Below, in pieces: positions 10,861-23,820 of a stretch of DNA of 64,000 bases (its first letter is position 1; the number at the start of each line of letters is the position of its first letter). The translations under genes and the position numbers were made by a program. The DNA comes from Albula goreensis (lineage: Eukaryota > Chordata > Actinopteri > Albuliformes > Albulidae), in the NCBI GenBank assembly GCA_022829145.1, contig CM040746.1, positions 29,732,832 to 29,796,831 on the forward strand, read 5' to 3'. The notes beneath the pieces are model-generated. The model saw only the letters and a list, made by a program, of their open reading frames with translations. It ran no database searches and had not been told where the DNA came from.

Positions 10861-13200
10861 TGAATTCAGAGGGAAAATCTTTATATGCGCAGGACATAAT
10901 GGTGTAAATATAACCAAAATGTAAGTTGAAAAAGGTGGTGTGTATTCTTACTGCCTCTAGTGGGGATGGTGGGCAGTATAAGCAGCGGAATGCTGATGGA
11001 TTGCAATAGGAATGATTTGGTCACCTCTCTCAAAAAAGGCTGAATTTATTTACTGTTTCTGATTTTAAAGGGCTTCTCTCTAAACAACTGTCTCTTCTGT
11101 TTTGGTATGGTCTGGTCTAAGTAGTATTTTGTGATAATCACTGTTAGTTACCTCCCATACTACAGTCTGCCTTTTGAAGTCTTTGCCAGGCCATATCAGA
11201 GCCATAGTTCTGCAGATGGTTCTAATGGCTAATTACATTTATCAATAATAGCAATTAAACACAGTGGTGAAAGACACTCATGTTTTATCACGCTATTTTC
11301 ACAGTTTAAATGTTTATTTGCCTCTGCAAACACCGCAACTTATGTGAGCCTTTTTGTGTGAAAGTGATCATTAAAACAAGCTAACACACAAGGTCCTCAC
11401 AGTGTTTCAGTAGCATTGTATTATTAGTAGAATGTCTAGTAGTATGTACTGGAGTAGAAGCATAGCAATTTCAACAGAAATAGTGGTTGTTAACAGATTA
11501 AATCAAGGATGCTTGTTTTCAAAGACACTTAGTACCACTCAACCCAGTGTGTTCATTTTCACTAGTGACTTTGATGCTAGTAAAATATTTCCTTTATCCC
11601 CAATAGCTATGCTATGAATCTTGAAATTCATAGCATAGCTATTGGGGAAAAATTTGATGCCATCTCATCCTATCACTACCCAATACTCTTTTACTTTGGC
11701 TTCCCCAAAATCTCTTGTTCTCACTGTTTATTAACCAACTATACCCCATCAAAACACTTTCTAGGATTTCCATTGTTTTCAGTTAGATATATCAATCCAT
11801 AGAAAGGGAAAGGTAAAGACTGTAATTTGATGTTTTTACCCTCTGAAAACCTCTCACAAGGCTATTTATTTTATTATTTTATTTATTTTAGGCTGATGAA
11901 GCACTTAGGCTAAACATAATTGCCTACTCAACATATCAGACCACAAAACAGTACAAAACTTAATCCTGGAGAGGTAGGGGGAAGTGAATAAAATCATTTG
12001 TTCATAACCTGGTTGATTTTTAAGGGGTTGGGAAGTGGTCACTAATTTTAAAATCATCTGTGATACTGAATGGAAACACACATTTTGATAAACTTGAGAG
12101 AAGACTTGAGTTTAACGGTCAGTTACCATTGTCACCATTTTATACACACAGTCACCAGTGCACTATGTAATCAGCTTCAGCTTTCTCCCTCCTTCAAGTA
12201 AGGCAGTGAACAACAAGTGAACATTGTTTTAATGTACTCTCATACATGTTATCTCATGTATAGTACAGTTAATTTTGTGGGTGTCTGAACAAATTGTGAT
12301 TGTTGTCCTGTCTGTCTTCGAACAATATTTGGAGAACTATATTTCGAGGATTTCGTCCAGAACAGATAATATTTACAGTTCTTACGTATCTAGGGAACAG
12401 AATATTCTTGCGAATGCAAATGTGGTCAGCATTTCACCGAGCTTCACTGGCAAATATGTAACTCATGGCAGTCATAAGCACAAACATTTCATAGCCTGAA
12501 TTTTTAACAAATCAGAGAAGAAACAGGTACTTCAGTGGCAGCAAGTGCGATGACTCACTTTGATGAACAATGGTTCATCAGGAAGAAAATAATACTGATG
12601 CAGGTACAGTCATGAAATGTTAATGATGTTAATTCATTGATTGAATGTGTGCCATGACTCCTAGTTGACCTCACTATTGCTTGATCATTATATGTTTTTG
12701 CATTTGTCTAGCATGAATCATTTGTTTGAAGGTTAATCTGAGCTTGGAACAGGCCGTTCATTATTTACATTGCAATGAATGGCGTAGTATCTTCCTTTTG
12801 TACATAATCAAAATAAGCCATGAATATACTAATGAAATTCACCAAGAGATATTATGAATAGGGATTTTATTGAGAATGGAGTTGAGAATCTTAATATTCA
12901 GTTTCTATGCACTGAAAAAACACTAGTAACATCAGGTTGGCCACTGCAGAGTAAACTCTGGGAAAGTGAAAGCTGATCAAATTTTTTACATTTTGAGAAT
13001 AAATGTCATAACCAACAAGGATACAACAACTTTATTTTGTTTGATTTTGTTTTTTCAATTATTTTTAATTTTTATCCAGTGAAAAGTACTTCATGACAAT
13101 TTTCAACAAATGAAAATTCAAACACGGTGCAAAACTCATACCAACAACGGTGACTGCAGGAGAAAGACAAACCATAAACTTGACCACAATACAACCGTCC
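10861..13200. other. Intergenic region between convergent eif5a and gps2
   Basis: No coding exon is recognisable on either strand. The stretch is AT-rich with several plus and minus AATAAA motifs. Its one striking structure is the perfect hairpin at 11597-11648, listed separately. Confidence 0.5.
11597..11648. repeat. Perfect 23-bp inverted repeat (hairpin) with a 6-base loop
   Basis: The arms 11597-11619 and 11626-11648 are exact reverse complements, starting TCCCCAATAGC and ending GCTATTGGGGA; the loop is CTTGAA. It lies between the 3' ends of eif5a and gps2. The loop is short for a microRNA precursor, and no target duplication was noticed. It may be a recent palindromic MITE relic or a cruciform-forming site. 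Confidence 0.75.
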
Positions 13201-13216
13201 CAGTTAAAATTAAACT

Positions 13217-13222
13217 TTTATT
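13217..13222 (-). terminator. gps2: Candidate gps2 polyadenylation signal
   Basis: AATAAA on the minus strand (TTTATT at 13217-13222), about 1.46 kb downstream of the gps2 stop. A second copy lies at 13031-13036. Which one is used cannot be told from sequence. Confidence 0.3.
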
Positions 13223-14678
13223 CTCATGTAAATGAATCAAAATCTGTGTGGTTTAAGGACACAGAAGGCAGTTTTATGAAACTGTTCTTTCCTAGGGGCC
13301 TGACATTCCTTACTTAGAGCATAAATGCTATTACCTGTTGCTACATACCTGAGATTCACTGGGCAACTGCAAAACACCACTTGTGGTTGAGTGATATTTC
13401 TGAAAGGTTCAACATTTACAACCATATAAATAAAGCTTGCTTACAAATGGCAACACAATAGGAGCAACATTTCACCTGAAGCCTGAGAAGATGAAGACAA
13501 AATGACATTTGAGACATTTTGAAACAAGAGTGGACATATACATATAGGGATGAACAAATAGAGTCAGAAGTGCTGAACAGAAGACAAAATGGTAATGCTG
13601 GTGCAGTTCAGATATGGGAGAGATTCCTATTCAGTTACTTTTTATGCTAAAACAGACTGGATTCCTCATGTCATATTTCCTACATGTTGGGTTGCTGGAA
13701 GGCCCATCCTGTTAAGGCACTGTTCTGGTGTGTGTGGATGGTCCCATGGCCTAGTATAGAATCCAGACTATGTCAATTTTAATTATGACCTGCAGCTCAA
13801 CAAGGCAGCACATAATTAGCTTGCAATTCAAATGTTCATTACAAAACTGATGGAAAAAACCGTGTCTTGGCTTAAACTGTAAACTGTAAAAACCACAATA
13901 GGAAAATATACAGCTAAAATGTATTTTTTGTTTTGCCGTTTTATGACCACATATAAATTTACATATGCATCATGTCTATACTCAAATATGCGTTTATCCA
14001 GTAAATTTGTGTACAGAAGGTAGATGGACCCAATTATTTCTAGGCTGATGAGATCTAACTAAAGCCAATGCCTAGAGTCAGTGTCATCATTCCTTTAGGT
14101 CTGACACAGCACAATGAGCTCCCCTTGTTTTAGAACCTGTACTCCATAAAGTAATACATTTCATCACAGCTGTGGGACCTACTATAACTTATGCCACTGT
14201 AATTGTAACACATATAGATATGAACTGGTTTAAAAGATGAAGTCAACTGGATTAGCAAAATAACAGCGAATTGTGTTAAAACAATATTTCCTTCCAAAGG
14301 GGAAAACCCTATTATTTTGACACTGGTTGAGAATCATCACTTAAAAAGCAAGTTACATTGAAAAGAAGAAAAAAAGAAATCTGAACATACAAAATCTCAT
14401 ATTTTCTATGGTGCCACCTATTGATAATTTTAAGTGAGCTGAAACAGTCTACTGTGCAAGGTAACACATTAAAGCCGAAATGTTCTCACTTGCAAATTCA
14501 TTCCAATAATTGCAACATGTTATATTGCCCACCTGGGCTCTGACTGAACTCACATTCACTCTGGTCATTGCCTGTCTTATCCTGCTTTACAGAACTTAAT
14601 CTTCCCAGGTCCAAATGGAAGCAATACAATCTCAGGTAAGATTTTTCTCTCCTTCTGACTGGTGGTTGGTAACCTTGG

Positions 14679-17600
14679 TTACTTGCTATGGTGATAGAAC
14701 CTCTGTCCTGATTGGGTGTGGGAGAGGTAGGCATGGCGAGGGGCAGGTTGAGGAGAACCCTGGAAAGATGCCTGTTGGGGGGAAAAATAATTTTAAGTAA
14801 TGATAGTTAAATGGCAAAGCCTGTGACAGTCATGTTAATGTAAAAATCAGGTAAAAGGCAGACAACAAAATCCTTAAATCCTCAAGTGCAAGACAGCAAC
14901 TCCCTAAGAACATGTTTCATTTAACACAGCTGTCATTTGAAAATGTTAAAATATTTTCTTGCTTTGCAAGATGTAACATGACAAGTAAAAAGGCTTGTTA
15001 GCCAAGTAAGTTAACACAACAGACAATATTCTATAATATTTACAACTTGGAAAACTGCTGGAAAACTCTCAGTCCCCTTACGACTCTCAAGGGGAGCCCA
15101 ATGAAATGGTCGCCTTAGTCGTACGACAGTCATTGCATATCCATAATAAATCATACTAATTTTTCTTGTTTCAGCATTGTTTCTAGAAATGCTGACATGC
15201 TCAGCTGAATTAGTTGTTTGAAAACTGATGGTATTCTCTCCTGAATTTCTGTCTCAATATGTAACCCCATTGTATGTCAGATGATATAATGCAGATAATG
15301 ATAGTGATTCCACTTTATATATGATTAACTAAATCTGGACTTTGCCACAGAGTCAGTGTTAATAGTCCATTTAGGTTAAGCTCACAAAAGACATAGTTTC
15401 TCTAAAGATATCATTTTAACATTATTTAGTTTCAGCTCCCCATATAGTACAACATGCCATACGAACATCTCTGTTTGAGGGTCAGAGCAACCCATCAGTA
15501 CCATTTTCATCTGCCTACAGTGTGTAGGTGCCCCAGGACACCTACACACTGTTAGCAGAATGTGTGTGGAAGTGCTTTGCAAACACAGCTTCAAGCTGGG
15601 TGCTTATCACATCTCACTCTGCATTTACTAGGGAGTATAAATGAAACTCAGCTAATTACATTTGAGCTATTTTAGAACCAGTTATTTTTTAGAAGCAGCA
15701 CATTTTATTTATTTACCAGGCAGTAGAACAGGCCAGCAAAGTTTCTGAAAGCAGCAGTGTATAAACAGGTGTGAAGTTGGGCCTCACAGGAAGAGAGCAC
15801 AGGCATTGGTGAATATAGCACCAAACATAGGAAGTCAATAGAAATGTATTTTGATTATTAATCAAATTAACAAATCTGTAAAACCTCAGATGTTGTATAA
15901 TGATTTATAACAATAACTAACCACTCATCTTTTGAGTTAATCACAAGGCATACTTCTTCAATTTTGAAAGGATCTAATGCACTTCCCGTAGACTCCCATC
16001 CATTGTGCCAACACACTGAGCCTTGGTTCCTCTGGGTTGCTATGTGGATAAGCAGAATGAATAACCTAACTGCCAAAATGTCAGACTTTCCCTTAGTGGG
16101 TGGAACAGTCTGGGCACTACTTATATAAATGTGTTACAAAATGTGCTTTGTATGAAGTTGATACGATATGTAGTCCATTAGTTTCCTTAGTAGTGTGTAG
16201 TATTTAGGTATACTTTTTGCAACATTTATTTCTGCAGTTTTCTCCTGATCAAGAAATCCCCTTGAAACTATTCCTTCATGTTAAATGACCAGACTGTGAA
16301 TGGGTTGGGACTCACCATTTGTGCTTGCTGAGGGGCAGTCCCATGACTGAAACTCCCAGGAGAAGCAGGGCGTGATGGATGGGCATAGGGCAACCCAGAC
16401 TGTCAAAAGAAAAATTGATACTTTCTTCAGCTCTAAACCACTCATTACAAAAATGCACGTCAACAACTGCTACAGGAAGTGCAAATATCAAAGCCCCATC
16501 ACACCCTTACACTGAGATCGACAGCTTAAGCAACCTAGACGCTGTTGCACTTCCAGAATAATAAACATCAGTTTTGGGACCAAATCTTGGACCTAGATCA
16601 CAACTAGAAACTTATTTTGTGTTTGAAACAAATACTCTCATGAAGTCTAGGTTTGCAAAATCATAAATTGGATAGCAAAGTTGTGTTAGTTAAGATACAC
16701 CTTTTTTGCCACATGACCCAGTTCTCGCACCTGATCTTAACTGCCATGAGGCCACAGCTTTCTGAAGGTACGATAGCACTTCTGGCAGAGTCAGCATTTT
16801 AGATTGCATCCATGACTGCTTTTTCATGTATTTGATTTTTGAATTTTTTAAAAATATATTTGAACTATGAATTTATTTTACTTGTTCTGTGCTGAATAGG
16901 AAAGAATGAATAAGAAGGAATTTTTTGTATCTTATTTGAGTTATTTTACCCTTTCAGCCCCGCCTGAAGTGGTCCATTATTTTATAATAATGGTAAATGT
17001 ATTCCTGAAAATTACCAGGGGGGAAAAAAACCGCAAACCATGGAAGTATTGCTGCAGAGAACCTCCCCCTCCAAATGACGTTCTATTTCACATTCAGAAA
17101 ACACCATACACAAGCACTAATGGACAACAGCACTTTGCGTCTGCAGCTTTTATGCAAGGAATCCAATCATTATTGTTTGACCCTAAGAGTCAGACAGTGG
17201 ATGACATGTGAGCTCACCTTGGCAGCTGGGATCTGGACAGCGATGGAGGGAGAGGACATGAGACCAGCAGCAGAAGCATGGAGGGCCTGGGGATGCATGG
17301 GCCTCAGGGTGCTCTGAATTACACATATGTGCCACAATGCAGAGTGTTACTGACACTGCAGGACCATCTTACCACAGCCAGCTTCTTCTTTTTTTTTTTT
17401 AAAGGAAAAGCTAGCAACAATATAACAAAACTGCAGAGATCAAACATGTCTTATCAAAGAGAATCTTGTCCATTTTGATTATTAGTAATTAATATGAATT
17501 AATAAATTCATAACACTGCAAATCCCACATGCATGCTTTGACACACTTTAAAGAACTAAGCACCAAATTTGGAGCTGCTATAATATCCATTTCCTTACTT

Positions 17601-20600
17601 TTGATAGGAGCTAACACACTTTCCATAGTTTTAGCAATTTCGCCAACACACTTGGTGTTGGTTCCAGAGCTACCTACAAAAAGCCTGCAGTGCAGATGTA
17701 TGGAAAGGGTATTCTGTGACTCTGGATAAGCAGAATAAAGAACCTAACTGCCAAAATGACTGACTTTGCCTTTAATAGCCTTTAACAGTATGAAAAGTAC
17801 ACTTTGTCAGCATTACAAGAATATAGTCTTACCAATGGTGCCAAATATAGATACACTTACAAGTCACAGGTTACAGTTACTGCTGCACAGACAAATGCCA
17901 TCTGTGGCACACTTAAAAACCACAGTAACCAAGTTTCTCTGATGGACTCACCGAGTCAGTAAAGCCAGACTGTTGGTTGGCATGTTCCAACTGCTTTTGG
18001 AGGGGTATCCCAGCACTGGGGATAAATCCTATAACAATAAAGATAAATGTACATCTTTTGAGTGGAAGAAATCTTTAAAAGATAATTATTAAAAAATGAA
18101 GGAAGTGTTAAAGAAAATGAAGCAAGCATTTACAAGATAACAGCTGGTAATTGTTATCTTGTAGGTGATCAGATGTGATCAAGGTTAAAACTCATTGCCT
18201 ACATAACTGGAACTCAACTGCTGAGATGTGTCCAGCAGTTTTATAGAGAAGCATGGAGAGAGCTGCATCTGAAGGACATAGAGTAGCAACCACTAAGATT
18301 TGTTATGCAATATGGTCCACCTTATTCCACAAAGCCTGCAAGTCCAAAGATTCTGACCATTTAAGCATTGTTTCAAATGTCAAGAAGCAGAACAAAACAA
18401 AACTTATGATTGGTCTCAGCCAAGTCTATTAAGCCTTAGTTCCTATTGCTTATGGAAAATGCTGCTTTCCATTTTCTGTGCTGTTTCGTCATATGAAAGA
18501 CATTATACATAAGACAGTAGAGAAGGACGTAAAAAGAAGAAATACAAAGAGATATAAAGGGAAAAACATGACACAGGAAGGATGTGAGACTGACCTGGCT
18601 GAGAGGTGAAGTGACTGTGAACAGCATAGCCCTGTTGCTGGTGAGGGAGGTACTGCATGGTCTGAAAAGCTGATGCCCCTATGAAGTGGGAGAGACAGGA
18701 TCAACAAAAACAGTCTCTGTGTTTACAGTTTCACTCACACTACGCTTCCAAAACAGACCCCAACAATCGGCTGGAGGGTTGGCTCTTACAGAGACATGGG
18801 TCCTACACAAGGCCATAACACATAGTTTCTCCAGGACGTTTAAGCACAGAATACAGAAGGCATTCAATCTCAATCTCACATGACATACTACATGCAGACA
18901 CAACAGTGTTACTTTATTTAAGTGAACCTATAGATTATTTCTTACATAAACATGAGTTTATCCCACTTCCAAACATATTTTTATTACAGTGTCCCTTCCC
19001 ACTCATCTCATCCCTTCCAACAGTACACAAACTGAGTTCATGCTCGTTCACACTCTTATGTGCACGCAGTCACCTCTGAGTTGGGAGCTGCCAGCGTAGC
19101 TGACTGGGACAGGCGGGCTAGCAGCATAGGGGGAGGCATGCTGTGGTTGTGTGACCCCATAAGGCCCATGTGCTGATTGACTGGATGAGTACTGCCCGTG
19201 TTCAGAGCTTCCTGCACTGAAGCCAGGCTGGGTCTGGAAGTGACGCCCCTGTAATGATGCATACAACCCTTGATTAGCAATGTGTGCACAGTGTGTGCAT
19301 TTATAATAAACATACCAATTATACTTTCTTGTGTTCCATGTTCAATCAAAGACAACACAAGCTAGTCATATGAACTAAAAATACTTCATGGATAGGACAG
19401 ACCGTATCAAATTGTGTGTTTAAATACTGCTGTACATTCATGCCATGACATATCTTACAGCCTCTGCTACTCAAGGACCATGAGAGTCTCCACATTGCCA
19501 GGTATCACAGCTTGCAATAATGTCACAGCTTGAGGTAATGTCATAGGATGGATATTTCTGTTGAACAGCTGACTGCTTGGATTTTTGGATGGAATATGAG
19601 GTTGACTTCATAAGAATATGTAAGTAATAAAAACAAAGTGATCCTCAGACAGTTTGCAGGATCAATGTACTCCTCACTCACCGGAATTACAGGGGCCTGG
19701 AACAGCTGCTTATTGCGCTCCCCCAAAATGGCACCTGGTCGGCCATGGCTGACAGGACTACCTGTGGGGATGGCCAGGAGGTGGAAGGAGACATGGGCAA
19801 AAAGAGAAAGAAAAAACTATTTTGTATAATGAAGCTGCAATTCTGGCAGTCATGGGGTAGGTCTGCACTGGGTTTTTATTGACATCCATGCACATTCATT
19901 GACCTAGGCATATTGATCTTGTTTTTAACCTGCCTTAGATATACACAACATAAAATACATCTGTTTTAAAAGCTGTATTACAACTAAACAATATAAATAC
20001 AGCCATGTACATGCACTCCTTCAATGTTTCATAGAGAGGATGAAATGCAAACTATGAGGATCTGAGTTCAAAATGCTGTGTTTCTGTGTTAAAGCAAAAT
20101 GTTCCATTATGTGTGGCTTTGCTGGATTGTATGTTAGGACAAAGCAATAGATGTCATGGAGTTTTCCAAAACAACAGACACGGTACATGCAGGTTTCTAT
20201 GCTCACCTTGCATGCTAAGCAAATGTTGTCCTGAGTGGATGGGTATGCCGGGCTGGAAGCTGGCGGAGGATAGAGTTGTCATGTCACTGCAGGAGTCAGA
20301 GAGAGGTTAACATTGTTGGGGGGGACAAAATGTCATAGACCCACCTTTTCACCACATCAAGGCACAAGCAACCCCATCCCACCCTACTAGTCCACCTCTG
20401 CTACATAAGTATATTAGTTGAACTAATTCAGGAAAAGAGCCCTTTTAAATTCTTTGGCTTCACCTCTGCTCCTTTCTGCGCCTCTTCTCCTCCTCATGGA
20501 GCACTTTCTTTAGCTGAAGGAAGAGCTGGTGCTTCTCTTCCTGAAGCCCCACAAGTTTATCTCCCATCTTCATGATCTGTGAGAAAAAGGCCAAGAATTT

Positions 20601-21282
20601 GTTTAAGGTTTTGTTCTAAATTCCTCTATTTGGCACTGGACACAAGTTGTCTAGAAAATCTGGATACAGCTTCTCAAATAGTGACCATTTTTCACATCAT
20701 AGGATAGTTCTCACCTGTTCTTTAGTCTCCTCCAAGGACATCCTCTCCTCCATCTCCTTCTTCCTTTTCCTTTCCTCTTCTTCTTTCATCTTTTGCTCCA
20801 TCATCTTGTCCACCTCTTCTTCCTCTGACCGAAAAAAACAGTTACTGGTACATGGTTATACAGAAAGGAAATAAAACATTTATCTGCTGCTGGGTAAGCC
20901 CAAGAGTAAGAAATTAACTGTTAAATATTTTCATTCAGACAACAAGATGTGCATGGCAGTAAAGGTCATAAGATAACAAGTGTATGAGGGTTTAAGATTA
21001 GAATAGAGCACGTGTAAAGGAGGCGATGAAAACATTCCAAAACGATGATGCCATCTAAGGTAGGCAGTAAGCAAACTGAACACTCAAGAAGTGTACAGTG
21101 TGGGACATGAGTGACTATGTGTCTCCTCCATTACATCTTATGTGTGCGTGTGTTTGTGAGGGATGAGTAGGTCGCAGCTCAGAGTCACCCTGTCTCTTGC
21201 GCTCCCGCTCTCGCATTATGTGCTTGTGGAGGGCTCTGGCCATCGCGTTGGACAGCTTTGGTCTCTCCAACAGAGCAGGCAT
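14679..21282 (-). CDS. gps2: G protein pathway suppressor 2
   Basis: GPS2 is a core subunit of the NCoR/SMRT-HDAC3 co-repressor complex, with TBL1; it also restrains Ubc13 and JNK signalling. Eleven coding exons read in frame: 21189-21282, 20715-20824, 20464-20576, 20207-20286, 19682-19761, 19074-19248, 18595-18678, 17952-18028, 17218-17313, 16316-16399 and 14679-14771, about 361 aa (human 327). The N-terminus MPALLERPKLSNAMARALHK is near-identical to human. Residues about 25-105 are a charged coiled coil rich in Glu/Lys/Arg, the region that binds NCoR/SMRT and TBL1. The rest is low-complexity Gln/Pro/Ser/His, ending QRFYHHSK (human PRFYHK). Exon 8 uses an acceptor at 18029-18030, which gives GFIPSAGIPLQKQ and keeps frame. 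An untranslated first exon ends at 21884. It faces eif5a tail-to-tail, as in human. Confidence 0.96.
15517..15552. repeat. 14-bp perfect inverted repeat in a gps2 intron
   Basis: Arms ACAGTGTGTAGGTG (15517-15530) and CACCTACACACTGT (15539-15552) flank the loop CCCCAGGA. It lies in the last gps2 intron. The arms are too short for a typical pre-microRNA; no function is visible. Confidence 0.6.
15920..16110. repeat. Dispersed repeat, copy 1 (gps2 last intron)
   Basis: Shares a core with 17600-17770: GCCAACACACT, then TTGGTTCC, then GGATAAGCAGAATGAATAAC followed by CTAACTGCCAAAATG. The two copies run in the same direction and differ by substitutions and small indels, so the duplication is old. 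The family is unknown and no open frame spans either copy. Confidence 0.5.
17600..17770. repeat. Dispersed repeat, copy 2 (gps2 penultimate region)
   Basis: Second copy of the repeat at 15920-16110, recognised by GCCAACACACTTGGTGTTGG, GGATAAGCAGAATAAAGAAC and CTAACTGCCAAAATG. It lies in the gps2 intron between the exons at 17218-17313 and 17952-18028. It could be a short non-autonomous element; the ends cannot be fixed from two copies. Confidence 0.5.
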
Positions 21283-21883
21283 GGTGATGGGTAGTGGAGG
21301 GGCCAGCTGAGGGAGAAAAGTAGTTATTTTGGACATGTACAACAGGGCAGGGGCGGTGCAAGGTAGGTATTACAGCCACATTAGGTTTATAAAAATATCG
21401 AATCAAATTTTTTCGTCATTTTTCATGCATGTATTGCTTTACAAAAGTACTTTGGCTGCAATTACGTCATGAAGTTGGATCTGTGTTCTATGTTATAGAC
21501 CCTCAAGTCAGCATGTCTCCTTTGCTAATTAGCTTGCTAACCGTTAAAACCATTCAAGGATGTTACGGAATTGTAAAGAATGTTCGTGAAAATAATTTCT
21601 CAGATCTACTTTACTTATAACTGGTACATTTGACCACATATTTTCAGCGCACCTAATAAAATAGCTCCCAAGCTAACCAGCCAAAATACATTATTTGTCT
21701 AGTGAAAGCTAGTTCAGTTAGCGAGCATACTCATTTACCAGGATTCGGTAGTTTGGCTGAAATCTGAGGAACACTTTTCGAGAGCCTTCGTTTATTTGCT
21801 GTTTTTACTAGTTTATTGTCAAAACAATATATTGTCAAAATGTATTCAAAAGTACAATGATATATATATGTAAAGCTAGCTAC

Positions 21884-21960
21884 CTTTGCCGGGTAGCTGT
21901 TATTGCCGACTTTTGATTTTCAAGACGAAGTAGTGTCGCACTTCCGGTGACGAGTCCTAG
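21884..21960 (-). promoter_or_regulatory. gps2: gps2 core promoter and untranslated first exon
   Basis: The minus strand reads CACCGGAAGTG (plus 21939-21949), a strong ETS/GABPA site typical of TATA-less housekeeping promoters. Shortly downstream is a short untranslated exon ending GGCAAAG|GTAGC (exon end 21884). The next exon begins at 21306 with a good acceptor, 24 bases before the ATG. The exact transcription start is inferred to lie near the ETS site. Confidence 0.55.
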
Positions 21961-22008
21961 TGTGACGTTCCCAGGCATCAATTCAGTTGCGGCGGAGATT
22001 CCATGATC

Positions 22009-22135
22009 TCTGGGTGCGTCCCAACATTCGAAAAAAAAGTGTCCTCTATCACCCCTCATCTATTCCCTTCCACTCAAATTGGAACATTGAAGGGAGGGAG
22101 GAGACATTTTTCGAGAATTTGCACGCACCCAGCTA
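22009..22135. mobile_element. Short MITE with inverted ends and a 7-bp target duplication
   Basis: CTGGGTGCGT near the left end is matched by ACGCACCCAG near the right end. The interior is an imperfect palindrome (TTCGAAAAA...GTGTCCTC against GGAGACATTTTTCGA). CATGATC flanks it at 22002-22008 and 22136-22142, the expected footprint of insertion. At about 127 bp it has no coding capacity. It sits within about 100 bp upstream of the gps2 promoter. The superfamily is uncertain; a 7-bp duplication is near the hAT value of 8. Confidence 0.65.
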
Positions 22136-22142
22136 CATGATC

Positions 22143-23570
22143 ATGGTCGTCCGTCCTACAACAGTCTGGCAACGTATCTCTTTCCTTTATGAATCGTTAT
22201 ACTGTTCAAAATTATATCTATATGATAATTATATACATGAAGCTATATTTTTATGACCAAGAATAGCATTGCAATAAAATAGTAAATTTGAAATAGTTAA
22301 TAATGTTTTCAGCAACATTTTACCCGTGACTCATGGCAGGTTGATAATCCCATCCTACAGATTTCCCCTGTTAAAAGAAGACAGAAAAAACCTAACCTAA
22401 CCTTGAGTTACTAAGGCAGCCAGGTACTAATAGCTGAAAATGTTGATAAATCAGATAAGCCTATGCCCCACAAATTTGTGCAGACATGACATGAACATGA
22501 CATGACCTATTGGCTTTCACTCATTTTGATAACTTAACAGTAGTCTGGTGCATTGATCACAGGATTTCTCTGGAATGAGTTTACAGAAATTAAAACGGTG
22601 CTCTTTGAAGGGAAAAGGGCCTTAATTGCCAAAACGGTGAAGTATCCCTTTAACATAGTGCATGGCGCTTGAGAAGACACTGTACAGCCTCCTAGTGCTG
22701 GGAGGTGGGAACTACTGGTGATAAAACATGCTGGACATTTTAACAGGCCAAAGCAATACCATTTGGCAGTGATCCAGTAGGTGGCAACAAATACACATTA
22801 CTCTACTTTTCTGTGACCCACAAAGAAAAATTCTCCATTTCAGAGAAATGGAGATTTTCTCATCATCATTTTCTTGTCACATATATCCAGATTGTAGAAG
22901 ACCCATTACTATACTATCAGAGAATCATAAAATTGTATTTTATAACTCATAACTCACAACTGAAATTAATTCTACATTAGTTTTATATGAGGGCAATGAC
23001 CTTTCATTGAGTGTGGTATAATTTGGTCAGTTAAAATGTTTCTCATTGTCAGCTACATATGTAGATTTTGATGTTGACAATATTGACCACAGCAGTTGTT
23101 GACATATACAAGATTACATAACAGTACTACATGAACAACTCATGAACTCCTGGAGTAGGGTGACATGATGTCTTGATTCCAAGAAAGAGGTGTCAGGGAT
23201 CTCAGCTTCTAAATTCCAGATCAGTTACCTCACACAAGGCATTACAATATTTAACCCAAAACAGAACTAACAAAATTCCTCTCATTCATGAGAGAAATTT
23301 TGAGAGTTCCTTCAATGCTGTTTATTTCCAAAAAACAAGTAATCATGTGTTTTTCTTAATATAAGCAAAGTATGATGGAAGTTTCCAAATGAACTGCCAT
23401 CTCTTAAATTACAATAAAATTACCATTACATGAGAAGGCAAATCAGTGTTGGTACTCCCATCATAATTTCCACACATCCCATTCTTAATAATAGAGTAAG
23501 ATCAATGAAGTGTTCTAAAATCTATATCAGCTGCTGAATCACCGCACCACAGTATTAAGAAGACACAAGA
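22143..23570. other. Intergenic region between gps2 and the gabarap 3' end
   Basis: AT-rich sequence without a recognisable exon. A 10-bp inverted repeat, TCTCCATTTC AGA GAAATGGAGA, lies near 22833-22855. Nothing else stands out. Confidence 0.45.
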
Positions 23571-23814
23571 AACCTTTTGTTGTTTTTTGTCAAGTTTATA
23601 TGGTCACAAGCGCCAGTAACGCAGCTGCATACAGAGCTAGGATTAACAAACAAAACAAAAAACAAAAAGGAAAAAAAAACTTGCACAAATCTTTACATGA
23701 GCTTAAACCTTTACATAAGTTTAAGAAAATGAGACTGCTAAAATTATAAGTACAACAATAATTGTATACTGTTGAAAGCAGAAACACAAAGGGGAAAGTC
23801 TTCCCAGTCTGAAT

Positions 23815-23820
23815 TTTATT
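23815..23820 (-). terminator. gabarap: Candidate gabarap polyadenylation signal
   Basis: AATAAA on the minus strand (TTTATT on plus), about 600 bases downstream of the gabarap stop. This predicts a 3'UTR of roughly 0.6 kb. A T-run at 24123-24138 lies inside it. Confidence 0.4.

Noticed and set aside
18007-18020. Alternative acceptor for gps2 exon 8 just before TGCTGGG
   Set aside because: It breaks the frame; the acceptor at 18029-18030 restores it and gives the conserved PLQKQLEHANQQSGF.
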